A stretch of DNA of 64,000 nt. It comes from Hirundichthys speculiger (lineage: Eukaryota; Chordata; Actinopteri; Beloniformes; Exocoetidae). The stretch spans positions 2,813,501 to 2,877,500 of the forward strand of contig JAGFBZ010002033.1 of assembly GCA_018398805.1 (NCBI GenBank), in the 5' to 3' direction. Shown here piece by piece: positions 11,305-22,783 of the stretch; position 1 is the first letter of the stretch; every line of letters begins with the position of its first letter. Position numbers and translations under genes: made by a program. Below the pieces are notes generated by a model. It saw only the letters and a program-made list of their open reading frames with translations, was not told the DNA's origin and searched no databases.

Positions 11305-14300
11305 CTTCCTGAAAGTAAGCTTAGTATGATGTTTGACTTTGTAGCCACTGGCTAAATAAGTTCTTTTGAATTTATGTGACAAAACTTTTCTTCAAGATTC
11401 AAAGAGCTTGAGAATATGTCCCTGAAAAGAAATAGTGGGTTCATACAGTTGTGTGTGAGCCAGTCTGTCTCACACAGACTAGGCCAGGTAAGGAAAATAA
11501 ACTCTTTTTCTTTTATGTTTCATGTAAAATGGGTGGACTAAGGTTTCATATTAAGTAAATCCAGTATATTTTGACGCCTCATCAGGATATAAATAGCAAG
11601 ACATCAAAGGGCAAACCAGGTCAATTGAACACAGGCATTTATAGACCATGAATAATATGAATCTTTGTAACCTCATGACAGTCTGGCCCTTAATAGCCCA
11701 TAACTGAATGCCTCTCAGTCACGCCTGAACCTGTTCAACCATTAGCAAAAACAACAACAACAACAACAAAAGAAAAGAAAATGAAAAAAGACAGGGATGT
11801 CAGAGAATGGGATGAAGCAAAGGAAATGGCCTGAATGTCAGACCCAGACGAGCTGAAGTGAAGCTAGAAACATTCTGCAGATCTCTTACATGAAAGTAAA
11901 AGCATTACATGAAAGACACAATGGATGATGGCCTGAAATGTGAGATGTGACTGACTTGCTGTGTCTTTCAAGCTGACGAGGGTCTGACTACTCCCACTGC
12001 GTTGCTTGTCTCCAGCACAGCATGCCACAGGCATTATTTCATGCATCACTGAGCTGCCTTAAGACTACAGCAGCAAGTTCTGGAGTTTTTTTTCCTTTTT
12101 TTATTTGTTTTCATCATTTCTTGTTCCTTCTGTGCAATGTAAATAAATAGTTATTTTAACTGTTAGTATCTGAAAGAAACAACAAATTGGCACTAAGCAA
12201 CAGAGACACAGCTAAAACAAAACATTTCCACTTCCTGCACAATGTGGAAACAGAGATAATGTGAATTAGCATCTTGGAATTCCTTTTTGAAACTGTGAAT
12301 GCCCTTATAAACATGGGCAACAAAGGACTTGTAAGAACAATTGTTTCAGCACTGCAGCTACACATAAAACTATGTTGAGACCTGTAGTTTCTGCTAGAAA
12401 CTCTAAACTGTCTTTCCAGTCCACATTACAACACATCCGAAGGGTTTTTGATTGCAAAGAAGAATTAGTAGCACTGCAGCACATGCAGTGATTTCTCTGC
12501 GTACTGTGGCCATGGTGTTATTTTCACATTGTTCTTTATCTTGACAGCACTTATTAGCTCCTTCCTGATCCACAAAGACAGTTTCAACGTGTTGCACTTG
12601 TGTGTGCCCGTCACTGCAACCTTTTAAAAAATAGACTGGAAATGCCAGAGATCATCCGAAAAATACATTGTAAGGTCAAAAAGAATTGAAAATGATTTTT
12701 CATTATCCAAAAGCTTAGGTCCTATATTTTTACCAAAATAGTGCATATAATGTAAAGTCATCTAAATGTGCAGTACTATGCCAAGGTATTGGGCGACTGA
12801 AGCGATCCGATTCTTATCTGTTAAGCATTAAACCTTCAGAGGGGCAAATGATCCACTCCAAACATACAGCCACAGTCAAAAGAATGAAAAGATAATCTGA
12901 GTCCTGATTTCACATCCATGGAGTCAGTCTGCAAACATTAAAAACACCAAGCCACTGGGACAGTCTAAAGCCACAGATAAACTCTGTGAAGCTCAGGATG
13001 GTAGAAGCATGCAGCCACAGTGACAGCAGCCGGGGGTTTGTGGGTGGCTTGGCTTGTTTTTGTCATTTAGAAATCTCCTTAAATAAAAATTTGAAAATAA
13101 GATATTTATAAGACTTATAAGATTTGTCATGAATGGTTGAAATCAAGTAGAGAGACCAGGCTTCAAGTTGATTATTTTGATACAAGGTTTGAGCAAATTG
13201 ATTTGCTTGCAGTGAACTGAATAATGACACATGATATGAGCTACGCTCTCGACTGATACCAACCTGTATTCATGTTGATAGCTGCTTTGATTTCAGTGTA
13301 AAAGGGAAAATCCTGCATTCTATGTGATGCTCGCACTGGAAATTGGAATCCAACCTGGCCTAATGAACCTTTTACTTTCACATCACAGAATAGCATCTTT
13401 ATCCCATTTATTTGTTTATTCATTTTGATCTTAATTTATTAATTTTACATTTAAAGTTCTTTCGTGGCTGTTCTGTGGCAAACAAACAAAAATGAATGAT
13501 GCCTACTTTTTAAAAGTCAAAAGCAGAGGGATTGAAAACTCTGAGTTTGTAAAGCTATGCAGTGTTTTTTTTTTTTTTTTTGGGTCAGATGGCAACACCA
13601 CAGGCAGCTTTGCTGCAGATAACCTAAAATGAACGCTACGCAACTGCTTTTCAAAACAGTGTTGGAACAACAATAAGATACACAAACTTACAGAAAAGCA
13701 TATCGCATACAAAAAAACCCCAATATATAGCAGTGAAAAATTATCAAAACCCCTACAAGCATCAAATTCTCTGACTGTAGGAGACAGAGTTTCCCTTTAA
13801 ATGTTAATCACTGTGCCAACATAATTAGCTGCTGGTCCGGTGTAACACACCATGTCAAATGAAGAGCAGGACCTTCCACTGGAGAATGATTGCACTTGAA
13901 AGTCTGGCAGATTACCACACATAAGCATAGCCTCAGACAAAATGTCCCGGTTTGAAAACTTGATATTTCCAAAGCAATTACCGAGAAGGTTTTGAAGATT
14001 TAGCGAAGAAAGTTGTGATTGTTGTGCAGAAGAGAATGTTTGTGTGAAACTTGCCCTGGCAAACTGTAGATTTATTTATTATGAACATGCACAGCCATGT
14101 TATCTGCCTTAGCAAGACTCGGGGAAAGAGAGGCTTGGTAAAGTTTTACATGTTAATGTCCTTAATTCTTTATTAAAGAGTGGACAAATATGCAGATAAC
14201 GGCAGTGAACTAAAAATAACACTGTTCCTATCTAGGGCTCAGTCCTTACCCTCGCCACAGACAAAACCTTGATCCCCTGAGATTCCTTAAATCTCATGAG

Positions 14301-14831
14301 GCCTTGTTTGCTAAATTAATTGTCAAGACCCCCCCACCCATCCCGCTCTTTCTCCTGATAAAAGAATTAGACTCTCGAACAGCTATTTCCTTTTGCAGTG
14401 TGTTCCTGTATTGATTTTCACTTTTGGGTTTGAGAAGCTGTGCCAACAGAACCCCGGAACACAAAAACAAACTATTTCCAAGTCAGTAAATCTTAGTCCT
14501 GATATGTAAAACCTTAGATTAAAAAGAGGTTGTATTCTCTTTTTTCTTATGATTCTTTACAATTTATAACATTGCTTTGGGTTTGTAAGGAGAGAATGTT
14601 GGACGAGCTGAAGACTGACTGAGGCATACATCTATGATGGGAGGCATGATTGCATTCACAGACTGTAAGTAGTGCTGAAACCTCGTGACCTGAGTCCAAA
14701 TTGCTGTCTGGCATAAATATTGATAAAAGAGGTTTGCGCTTCCACAGGCTGACAGAGTTAAGAGGAAGGACAGGGCAGACGAGGGAAAGCAGACAGCAGT
14801 GTAGATGAATATACAAGTGCACCTCAAACAA
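11305..14831. other. Non-coding stretch with short simple repeats
   Basis: CAA repeats at about 11749-11768 and a T-run at 13565-13580 are the only structured sequences noticed. The open frames (up to about 70 codons) have no domain motif. A C-rich tract lies near 14330. I see no transposon ends. Confidence 0.5.

Positions 14832-14866
<35 letters not shown>
14832..14866. repeat. CA microsatellite
   Basis: About 17 CA units. The Cys-Val open frames on the minus strand start in this repeat and are not real genes. Confidence 0.95.
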
Positions 14867-14869
<3 letters not shown>

Positions 14870-15158
14870 GTACTACACTGTGTGTCCAGCAAGATCAAAA
14901 AAAAAAAAAAAAAAGCATTTCAATTAGTGCAGGAAATATTGATTGGCGTGCTTTTCCTGATGTGCCCATTGTAAAGCGGAACACGTAACACAAAGAACAG
15001 CTATGGAACAGATGGGCTGGGTATTGCTGCGGCATCTAAAATTCTTTATGGAATTTCCCATTAATACAGAGCATGCTCACTACCATTTTCATTTTATTTA
15101 TTGCACGCACTTAAAATAACAGTTCACCACTTTCATGTTTGCTAATCAGACTGTTCTT

Positions 15159-15192
<34 letters not shown>

Positions 15193-15958
15193 GGGGGGGG
15201 GTGCTTTTCATGGATCTCGTTCTCATGTTGGTAATTACAGCACAATCAGATTGTGAAAAAAAAAATGTTGTTTTTTTTTGCTAATGTTGTTCCCATGTCT
15301 GTCATAGCAAAGCAGTTATTAATGTGACAGCAGAGTTTATACATGTCTGCCAGAAATAACTGACATTTACATGGCTCAGCTATAAATAGTGATGCAGGAG
15401 AGGCTCTGTGCCTTTATCCTCTGACAGGCCTTCTATCCCGTCATCGGCCATTCTGGCTTTAAAGAGTGCAATAGCAAATGGGTTGAGGAAGTGACTCTCT
15501 TCATTTTTCATTTGTGAAGCAACTCCATGTGTGACCTCTCTGCCCCCTCCCCCCCACCACCATTAACAGATTGATGTTTCTCTGTCAGACAATAAGGAAA
15601 ACTTAAATATGCCCTGAACCCATCTGATGTGAACATGCTTCACAAACTCTTGTATTAAAATGATGACTCAAATTATGTTGCTACAATCAAATTGGTACAT
15701 CAAAGTACATTGATTTCTTTGAAGTAATTTAGAAACAACATGACTCTTACAGTCCAGAGTCAATGTTCCAGATGCATCTGGATCTCTGGACCATGAAATT
15801 GAACTTTGCTCAACTTTTGATTCCAGTCGAGAGAAAACGATACATTTTGGTGGAAAAAAAAAATGTATCGTCATCAAAATGTATCATAGCTGACAAGGAA
15901 AAGAGACAAAATAAAGACAGGCATGGTTATTTCTCCATAGTCACATAACCTGACTATG
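14867..15958. other. Non-coding stretch with homopolymer runs
   Basis: It holds an A-run (14897-14914), a TG/T/G tract (about 15163-15201) and a C-rich tract near 15545. A perfect CTATAAATAG (15380-15389) matches both a MEF2 site and a TATA-like core. No gene starts convincingly after it. Confidence 0.5.
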
Positions 15959-15968
15959 TTTTTTTTTT

Positions 15969-15999
<31 letters not shown>

Positions 16000-16000
16000 G
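15959..16000. repeat. T20/G22 homopolymer junction
   Basis: Twenty T followed directly by twenty-two G. On the minus strand this is a C-run then an A-run just downstream of a tRNA-like SINE head. Tracts like this are prone to sequencing and assembly error. Confidence 0.9.
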
Positions 16001-16076
16001 TTGTAAACAAAGGAAGATGGAGATCAAACCAACAACCATCTGACTGAAAGATGACCACTTTATCTGCTGAGCTAGA
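16001..16076 (-). repeat. Short tRNA-like SINE head
   Basis: On the minus strand the sequence reads TAGCTCAGCAGATAAAGTGG (A-box region), then an anticodon-arm-like stretch with TTTCAGTCAGATGG, then GGTTTGATCTCC (B-box region). A tRNA gene would need a closing acceptor stem; none is evident, and the sequence runs into a C-run and an A-run instead. It is therefore called as a decayed tRNA-derived SINE and not as a functional tRNA. Confidence 0.55.
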
Positions 16077-16139
16077 ATGCAAATCCCTGTTTTCAACTGT
16101 GTTTCTTGGAAACTAAGTCCATGGGGAAAAGACAAACTA

Positions 16140-16748
16140 CACTATACTGTATTGCCAAGGTATTTGCTCACCCATCCAGATGATCAGAATCAGGTGTTCC
16201 AATCACTTCCATGGGCACAGGTGTATAAAATAAAGCACCGAGGCATGCAGACTGTTTCTACAAACATTTGTGAAAGAATGGGTCCCTCTCAGGAGCTCAG
16301 TGGATTCCAGCGTTGAACTGTGACAGGATGCCACCTGAGCAACAAATCCAGTCGTGAAATTGCCATCAAAATTCCAACTTTGAGGGAACAGTTTGGAGCT
16401 GGCCCCTTCCTCTTCCAACAGTGCACAGAGCAAGGTCCATAAAGACATGGATGGCAGAGTCCTGACATCAACCTGATAGAACACCTTTGGGATGAATTAG
16501 AGCAGAGACTGAGAACCAGGCCTTCTCAGCCAACATCAGTGTGACCTCACAAATGCACTTCCAGAAGAATGGTCAAAAAATCAAAATCCCCATAAACACA
16601 GTCCTAAACCTTGTGGACAGCCTTCCCAGAAGAGCTGAAGCTGTTCTAGCTGCACAAATGGACCCACGTCATATTGATTTGGAATGGGATGAACTAAAGC
16701 TCATATGTGAGTCAAGGCAGGTGAGTGAATACTTTTGGCAATATATTG
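16140..16748 (+). mobile_element. Internally deleted Tc1 element with both ends
   Basis: The left end reads CACTATACTGTATTGCC and the right end GAATACTTTTGGCAATATAT then TG. Flanking TA dinucleotides are at 16138-16139 and 16749-16750. The 5' part contains the leader and the start of the transposase, including an ATGGGTCCCTCTCAGGAGC-type start at about 16278. The 3' part encodes the C-terminal end, with TVLNLVDSLPRRAEAVLAAQ (about 16601-16660) matching the usual Tc1 tail. The middle of the gene, including the first catalytic residues, is missing, which explains the 609-bp length against roughly 1.5 kb for a full copy. The copy can move only if another element supplies transposase. Confidence 0.85.
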
Positions 16749-16750
16749 TA

Positions 16751-18861
16751 CACGATGGAGATTCCATCTTCCCTGCAGTGCTGAGGTGAGTATATCAAAG
16801 GAATGATGAAATTGTTGGAATGCAGTTGTGTTTAAGAGACAGAGGTGCTGACAAATATCAGAAAACTAGGTCTGAATTTACACTAGTGGATCTTTCAATG
16901 GGTAAACAACACTAAAAGGAAACTTGTAGGTTTAGTCATGTTTAGTTCATGACTGAAAAATGTAGTAATTAATTTTAAGTATTTTATGATGCATAAACAT
17001 AGAAAAACAAACAAAAAAAAAGTTGCTTGCAGATTAGTTTGTAGCTTTGAATGCTGCATTAGACAGGGCAAACTCCAGCTAACCTAACAGAGCTAACTTT
17101 CCCACTATGCTTCATTTTGTACTGGTTACAAGAAAAAAGGTTTGCGTGTGATGCTTGTTTACGACAAGAGGATGATGTATGTAGATTTGATGATGTTTCA
17201 GATTGGGTGTGGAAGCTAGAATTGTGTTGACCGCTGACAGAATAGTGAAGCAGTTTCTGTGTTTTCTACTCCATCAACCTGCCAGGGCACTTGTCTCAAG
17301 AAACCTTGAATCAACAGATGAAGGGATGTCCCACTTAAACTAGGAAGAAGACTCATGGTGAAGAATTCCCATCTCTGCTAAATAGTTTGTCTTTTATTTC
17401 TACATTGAGTTACCCCTCAGTTTCTCACTCTGACATTTCTAGTGCCATAAAACTTAGCTTAGCTTTGCTACACAGTGTGTGACATTACTAATACCCTACC
17501 AGCTGATCCATGACCAGTAGTTTCTGCTTTATATTCTGTTAAATTCTTAATTAATCATTTCTCTCTCATAACTGAAATTTCTACTTATTACGCTCCTGTT
17601 CTTCTTGAGTCCTGTCATACTGATAATTATGAAGCTGTGGCCCATCATGTGCGAGTGCATTTGCATTTTCAATCTAACACTTTCAGAACTCCTGTGTGGA
17701 TCCATATTTCTTATTGTTAAACTTAACTAACTTGGCCGCTGTTCTTCATGCTACGTAAATGCCAAGCTGTGTTTTATATGGCGTACAAAAGTTTGAGACT
17801 AAAACTGCCATGTGGGAGGTGTGGTGAGGGAGAAGGAGATCCAGGGGCAGGAATAATCAAACAAAAGTCCTTTAATTACAAATCCTTGTTACACCAGAAC
17901 AGAAACAAAGCACCCACTGCAGGAAAAAAGAAAAAAAAAAAAAGAACTAAGCTGCAAAGCAGTACAGCCACTCAACGGGATGGAAGAGAGGAACTGGCGA
18001 GGACAAGTGGAAAGACAACGGCCATTTCTTAGTTTCTGTACCTGTCTGTATTTGTGGTTCTTGTCTACCTGTGAAACGTCATCAGCTGCAGTCGAAGGAC
18101 TGTTCCAATCCCATATCTCGATAAGTGTGCTCTCATATAAAGAGAAAAAAATTACATAAAAATTGAAATAAAATTGTCCTTCCATTTTGTCTGTTCGCTC
18201 AATTATCTCCCTCCCCAGGTAGGATAAGTGACTGTGTCAGTCCTGTAGACTGATCCAGAACAGCTGGCAACACTGTACTTGGATCTCCAGCAGAGTGCTT
18301 TACTTCCAGGACTGGCTCACCATCAACAAACACCGAAGAGTTGAACTCTGAGCTACAATCCAGGGTCATCAAAGACTTTCCAAAACTTCAGATATAAAAT
18401 ATATAAAATTCCCATGGTACACAATGGCAAATATTCTTAAACATAAAAAAAAAAAAAACAATTTGCAGTCTTTTTAAATCTTCAAGACTCCTTTCTGACT
18501 CCGTTGAAATCTTAGCTGTTCCGAAACAAAAAAATCTGTTTGACGTTGTTTTTCAAGCGCATCACAAATTTCTACATTCTGCACTTAGACTGGCTGAGTG
18601 TGAATGCGTCTTCTCTTTTGCTGTCTTCTCTACGTTTTCTTTCATCTGCTCGTGCTTTCTACTCAAGTCAGTCTAAGCCTAGGGATCTATGGAAATCGAT
18701 TAAAGAAGATTAAAGTAAGAATGACCTCAGAGATCCAAGTTTTATCCCGTCTGTTCTGATGAATGTCAGCCTTGGCTTTAGCCATGGCAATGATATACAT
18801 TCCAGAGCAGTACTCTGTCAGACCTATTCATCTGCTAAGGTTCATTTGTAACAGTGGCCTT
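16751..18861. other. Non-coding stretch, nothing firmly recognised
   Basis: A stretch near 17810-17890 (GGTGTGGTGAGGGAG, then CAAAAGTCCTTTAATTAC) faintly recalls the reverse of an LTR end but has no partner. An A-rich run lies at 17927-17943. No gene is supported. Confidence 0.45.
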
Positions 18862-19105
18862 TCATTCATTTTCTAAACCAGCTTTATCCTCTTCAGGGTT
18901 GCGGCGGTGGTGAGGGAGGGACAGAAGCTTATCCCAGATGTGGGGTACACTACGTATATGTTTCCTTTCCATCACAAGGCCACAAAGAGACAAACAAGGC
19001 AAAACACCAAAAAAAACTTTTCCACTTCTACTGTCACATCCACCTAACATGCATGCTTTTGGACAGCGGGAGGAAGCCTTGAGAAAACTTCACACAGAAA
19101 GCCAA
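18862..19105 (-). repeat. Decayed long tRNA-type SINE
   Basis: The plus strand carries CATTCATTTTCTAAACCAGC, TTATCCTCTTCAGGG, CTTATCCCAG, CCTAACATGCATGCTTTTGGA, GGGAGGAAGCC and CACACAGAAAG in the same order as the well-preserved copy at 31127-31462. The tRNA-like head is lost. I believe the family is the one described as Mermaid or V-SINE-like, but the name is from memory. Confidence 0.7.
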
Positions 19106-20734
19106 GATAACCTGCAGTCTTCTTGGAGAAGAAACAGAAAAAAAGGTGAAAACATGGAGACATGGAGCTTCCTTAAAAAAAATTAAACATTGAAGCACCC
19201 TTCCATATTCCCTGAAAAACAATCTGTTTTCTACTGGTCAAGATGCTGCCGAGTGAGTGGCTGCAGTGACAGGCTACGGTGAGAAACTGTGTTGTAATGT
19301 CTTAACATTTCTCAGTTTCTGTACGGATGGAAGCATCCTGGGGCCTCCGATAATGGGCTAGTTGATGACAATACAGGACTCAGGTCTCCAAAGTACAAAA
19401 ACAAGGAACTGAAAGCATTAATGGTGACCATGCAAACCTCATAGGCAGCCAATCCATGACTCTTGGGAAGGACTTATGCTTTTAGACTGTAATTATATAA
19501 TTGACTTTTGAACACAATAGCATAGTGCAGTGAGAGCAATTTAAGATGCATATCTGCACCCATAGAAATAAAAGCTTTTTGTGGTACCGACTTAAGAAAT
19601 TCTGCCCAGCTGCATTAACATTTTGTACTGTCCTCTATTGAGAGTGCCAAACAGAGGCAGAAACCAGCACAGACGTGACCATGTACTCCTCTCCCAATAG
19701 AATGAGAACGTATTTTGGAGAATAAGCATTCAGACTTTGCACATCCAACAACAGATTCCAATTATAGATCTAGGCTATGCCTGTCTCAATCAACTTCATC
19801 AGATCATACTAGTCTGGAGTGCATGCAGCAAAACAAACACAGAACAAACACAGAACACATTGTAATTCCTGACTGTTTGTGGCAAGGACAGCACCAGCTG
19901 GAGAGAAAGCAGGAGTGGTATCATTTGTTTAGTTTGTTGTAGTTGAAAGATAGTTTCTACAAGAGCTCGTCAGCATAGGCGGGAGAGAAAATCAGTGAAG
20001 ATTCTGCTTCAAAGTGAATAATTATGTGAAACTAGCATGTATTTGTTCAGATGAGTTCTGAGCCTTGTACATGCATTTTTTAAGATCAGGATGTTGTAAG
20101 CTTTGATGTTAAAACACTGAAAAAAATATGACTTCATATAGTATGTTGACTGAATAGTCTATATACACTCTCAGACATTTCCTGTTTGCAATATAATTCC
20201 ATTTCACAAGGACATTTTTTTTTCCTGGTTTATCTGGCTTTTTATATTCACTTCCTATTCATTATTCTGGCCACCATTATTAGACAGCACTGTAGTAGAT
20301 GCATATTTTAAACCGAAACACTGTATGCTGTTGAAATATCTGGGGTAAAATTAATGATGCCAGTTTGTGAACATAACAGATCTCTGTCTCCCCTTATTTG
20401 TAGGGATGTTTATTGGACAGGACTGCCAAACCTGTAAAAAACAAAATATAATAAATGCATGTGTACAATAGTGCTGTAAATATATATCTATATATACAAC
20501 TTTTTTTCTGGAATGCGCTGGCTGAAGCTGGCAGCTTGTCTCAACAGCTCATCCATTTTTTGCTCTATTTTTGGTGTTTTTGTCAGTTTTTTTTTTTTAT
20601 CAACTACTGATGGATATTCCTGTGGATATTACTGTGGAGAGAAGAGTTTAGTTCAAAAGAAGAACTTCTTTCATTGAAACGAAGCAAATCTAAAGTATGT
20701 CATCCTATTTCAGCAGCGATGGTGTGATTAATAA
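19106..20734. other. Non-coding stretch, nothing recognised
   Basis: No transposon ends or coding signals. A small frame near 19715-19942 has no motif. Confidence 0.5.
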
Positions 20735-20911
20735 TAATTATATTAAATTAATATAATTAATAAAGTGACGTTAACGTCACAAGCCTCACCTTATACCTAA
20801 AAAAAAAAATATCCAGGGCCATATATATTTGTAGACAACAAGGCAGGCTTATAGGCGGCTAGCGAGCTCTGGTCCATAGTGGAGAAGTCATCGACACTAT
20901 GGACCAGAGCT
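20735..20911. repeat. Cluster of three perfect palindromes
   Basis: TAATTATATTAA and its inverse flank one base (20735-20759). GTGACGTTAACGTCAC is a 16-base perfect palindrome (20765-20780) containing two CRE-like half sites. AGCTCTGGTCCATAGTG (20865-20881) and its exact inverse (20895-20911) form a 17-bp stem with a 13-base loop. The stem is long and mismatch-free, which is unusual in a region this decayed. It may be part of a fold-back element. No target duplication was found. Confidence 0.7.
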
Positions 20912-21398
20912 AATGCTAACAGAGATCTCAACACCCCTCCTTGTCGCTAAATCATATTATTGCTTTTACTGGCTTGAGAAAGGGAATAAAAATGCCCCCT
21001 CCAAACGTTCTGGACACCTCAAGTCATTGTTGCAGGTCCCCAGCAGCAATAGTTTCACCATGGCGTTATTATAGTATAATAATAACACTGATGTGAATAA
21101 AGTAGATCTAATCTAATCAAATCTAACAGTGACCTGGTCTGATCAGCAGTCAGTCTATGGTAGGGAGAGTGAAAAGCTGTACGAAAAACATCAGATCTTG
21201 AAAATTAAGCACAATTCTGCTTGTTATTTAAAACAAAAATATTTTCTATGATGCAAAGTTGCTGAAGATGTTGAACGGTCTTAGAAGACCAGTAACTTGA
21301 AGGATAACTGGTCTTACTTTTTGTTACCTTTTTCCTTTTACATCGAATGCGTTCGGATGTTGATACTATGTCGCACCATTCTTTAATCCATGTCTTCA
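20912..21398. other. Non-coding stretch
   Basis: It contains a weaker inverted repeat, GTTATTAT and ATAATAAC, near 21063-21085. Nothing else is recognised. Confidence 0.4.
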
Positions 21399-21832
21399 GG
21401 ACTCACTGTCCTGCTTGTTGTTTCCCTGCTTCAACACACCTGATTCAAATGAATGGATCACCATCAGTTTGTCCTTAAGGTCTGAAGATGTCTGCCTTAT
21501 AGCCACTTCCAAACAGAGAATGCAGCTTATAGACACACTGGAAATCCCCTCTTTATGTCTCCGCTCACCATCCATGCATTCACAGGGATCCCACGAAAAG
21601 TGCAGTATTCCCTCCCCAGTGTGTGCTTCCACAAAGCAGTAAGGTGTTATGCACTCTGAAGACTGTCCCTTCCCTCCACTTCACGGCCCATGGCCAGCAA
21701 CAAGTCCCCAAAGTCTCTGGTCACTGACAGCTTTATGTTTTATACAGTGTGAATGGGTCCAATGACCCATTAATTTTAGCCAGGTGTGTTAGAACAGGGA
21801 AACATCTAAAACAGGCAGGGCAGAGGGCTTTA
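21399..21832. repeat. Decayed hAT MITE relative, split copy
   Basis: The left part (21400-21490) has TTTCCCTGCTTCAACACACC, TGATTCAAATGAATGGATCA and CCTTAAGGTCTG. The right part (21750-21825) has CCCATTAATTTTAG, CAGGTGTGTTAGAACAGGGA and AACATCTAAAACA. These are the two halves of the 228-bp hAT MITE seen intact at 46026-46253, here separated by about 260 bases of unrelated sequence. The terminal CAGGGGTGTCC ends are gone. It is either a longer relative or a copy with an insertion. Confidence 0.6.
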
Positions 21833-22609
21833 AGCACCGAAATTGAAGAACACTGCGTCAGAGTACACAGGGTTTGTTATCATAGCACATTTCCATCAGT
21901 ATTGCATTCCAAACAGCCTCAGTGCCTTTTACCCTAATAGAAGTACACTTGTAAATGTACTTGGTCAGACATGTGGTGGCCAGTATGCTGGACTAAAAAA
22001 CTGCATCAGTACTAGATGCTAAGAAATTAGTACTCTAAACAAACCGCATGTCTCTATGTTTTCTCCTTAGCTGCAGCCATGACATTTGACCCCCTCACCA
22101 TTGCAAACAATTATTACAGCCCCATATCAGGAAAAGGTTGGGAGAGTTTGCAAATGCAACTTTTCAAGGAAGCTGGTTCATCGCCCATACTTTACGCTGC
22201 ATGCCTTTCTAATGTGTGCAAAATATGCTTTTTTCAGTGTCTTACTTACCATGGACTTTCACTCCTACGGTTAGTTTTGAACCACTAATAAAACTTAGAT
22301 GCATGTTCGGATGGTGCATGTTTTCTCGGTTTTTTTTCTCCCCGTTTCTGAATTTTGTTAGTGTCTTGTCTCGTCTCCCCTGTCGTTAGTCGATCTTGTT
22401 CCTGTTTTACTTTGAAGGTCTTGTCTTCGTATTTTTTTTTTTTACATTGGTTCCCTTCTTTTCTTGAAGATCCAGATTTTGACTTCACCATAGGCCTATT
22501 CTCCTTTTTCTCTAAATGTTCCGTATTCTTCTGCATTTTCTGTGCATGGTCTAAATGCCTATTTATACTTATAACATGTGACCAATTGCCCCAGAGTCAA
22601 AGAGAAATT
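21833..22609. other. Non-coding stretch
   Basis: TTTTCTCCTTAG before 22072 looks like a splice acceptor and is followed by an ATG (22079) and a frame of 69 codons. The product has no motif and no donor was placed, so no gene is called. A T-run lies at 22432-22443. Confidence 0.4.
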
Positions 22610-22783
22610 GGGCCTTATTTATGAAATGCAAGCAGAACAGATTTGTGTGTCAACTGTGAGCAGGACTAAATTTGCACGTTTCGACATTCACAAAAATGTT
22701 AGCGGTTCTGAATTTTTTTTTGTAGTTGCAAAGAAAATTCACGCCTGTCTCCAACCATGTGGCGAGCTTGTGTAAATGAGTCC
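22610..22783. repeat. Possible MITE with imperfect inverted ends
   Basis: The segment starts GGGCCTTATTTATGAAA and ends GTGTAAATGAGTCC, which resembles an imperfect inverse. Fish genomes contain many short repeats that start and end in this way. The target duplication is unclear. Confidence 0.4.

Noticed and set aside
11110..11382. Ile-Tyr repeating open frames
   Set aside because: They are translations of a TA microsatellite.
14547..14867. Cys-Val-rich minus-strand frames of about 100 codons
   Set aside because: They begin in a CA repeat and carry no motif further on.
16001..16076. Possible tRNA gene on the minus strand
   Set aside because: A- and B-box-like parts exist, but no acceptor stem closes and the sequence runs into homopolymers; a SINE head fits better.
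17800..17900. Reverse LTR end
   Set aside because: Only a faint resemblance; no terminal TG/CA pair, no partner and no duplication.
22060..22288. Exon starting after TTTTCTCCTTAG with ATG at 22079
   Set aside because: The acceptor looks good, but the 69-codon product has no recognisable feature and no donor could be placed.
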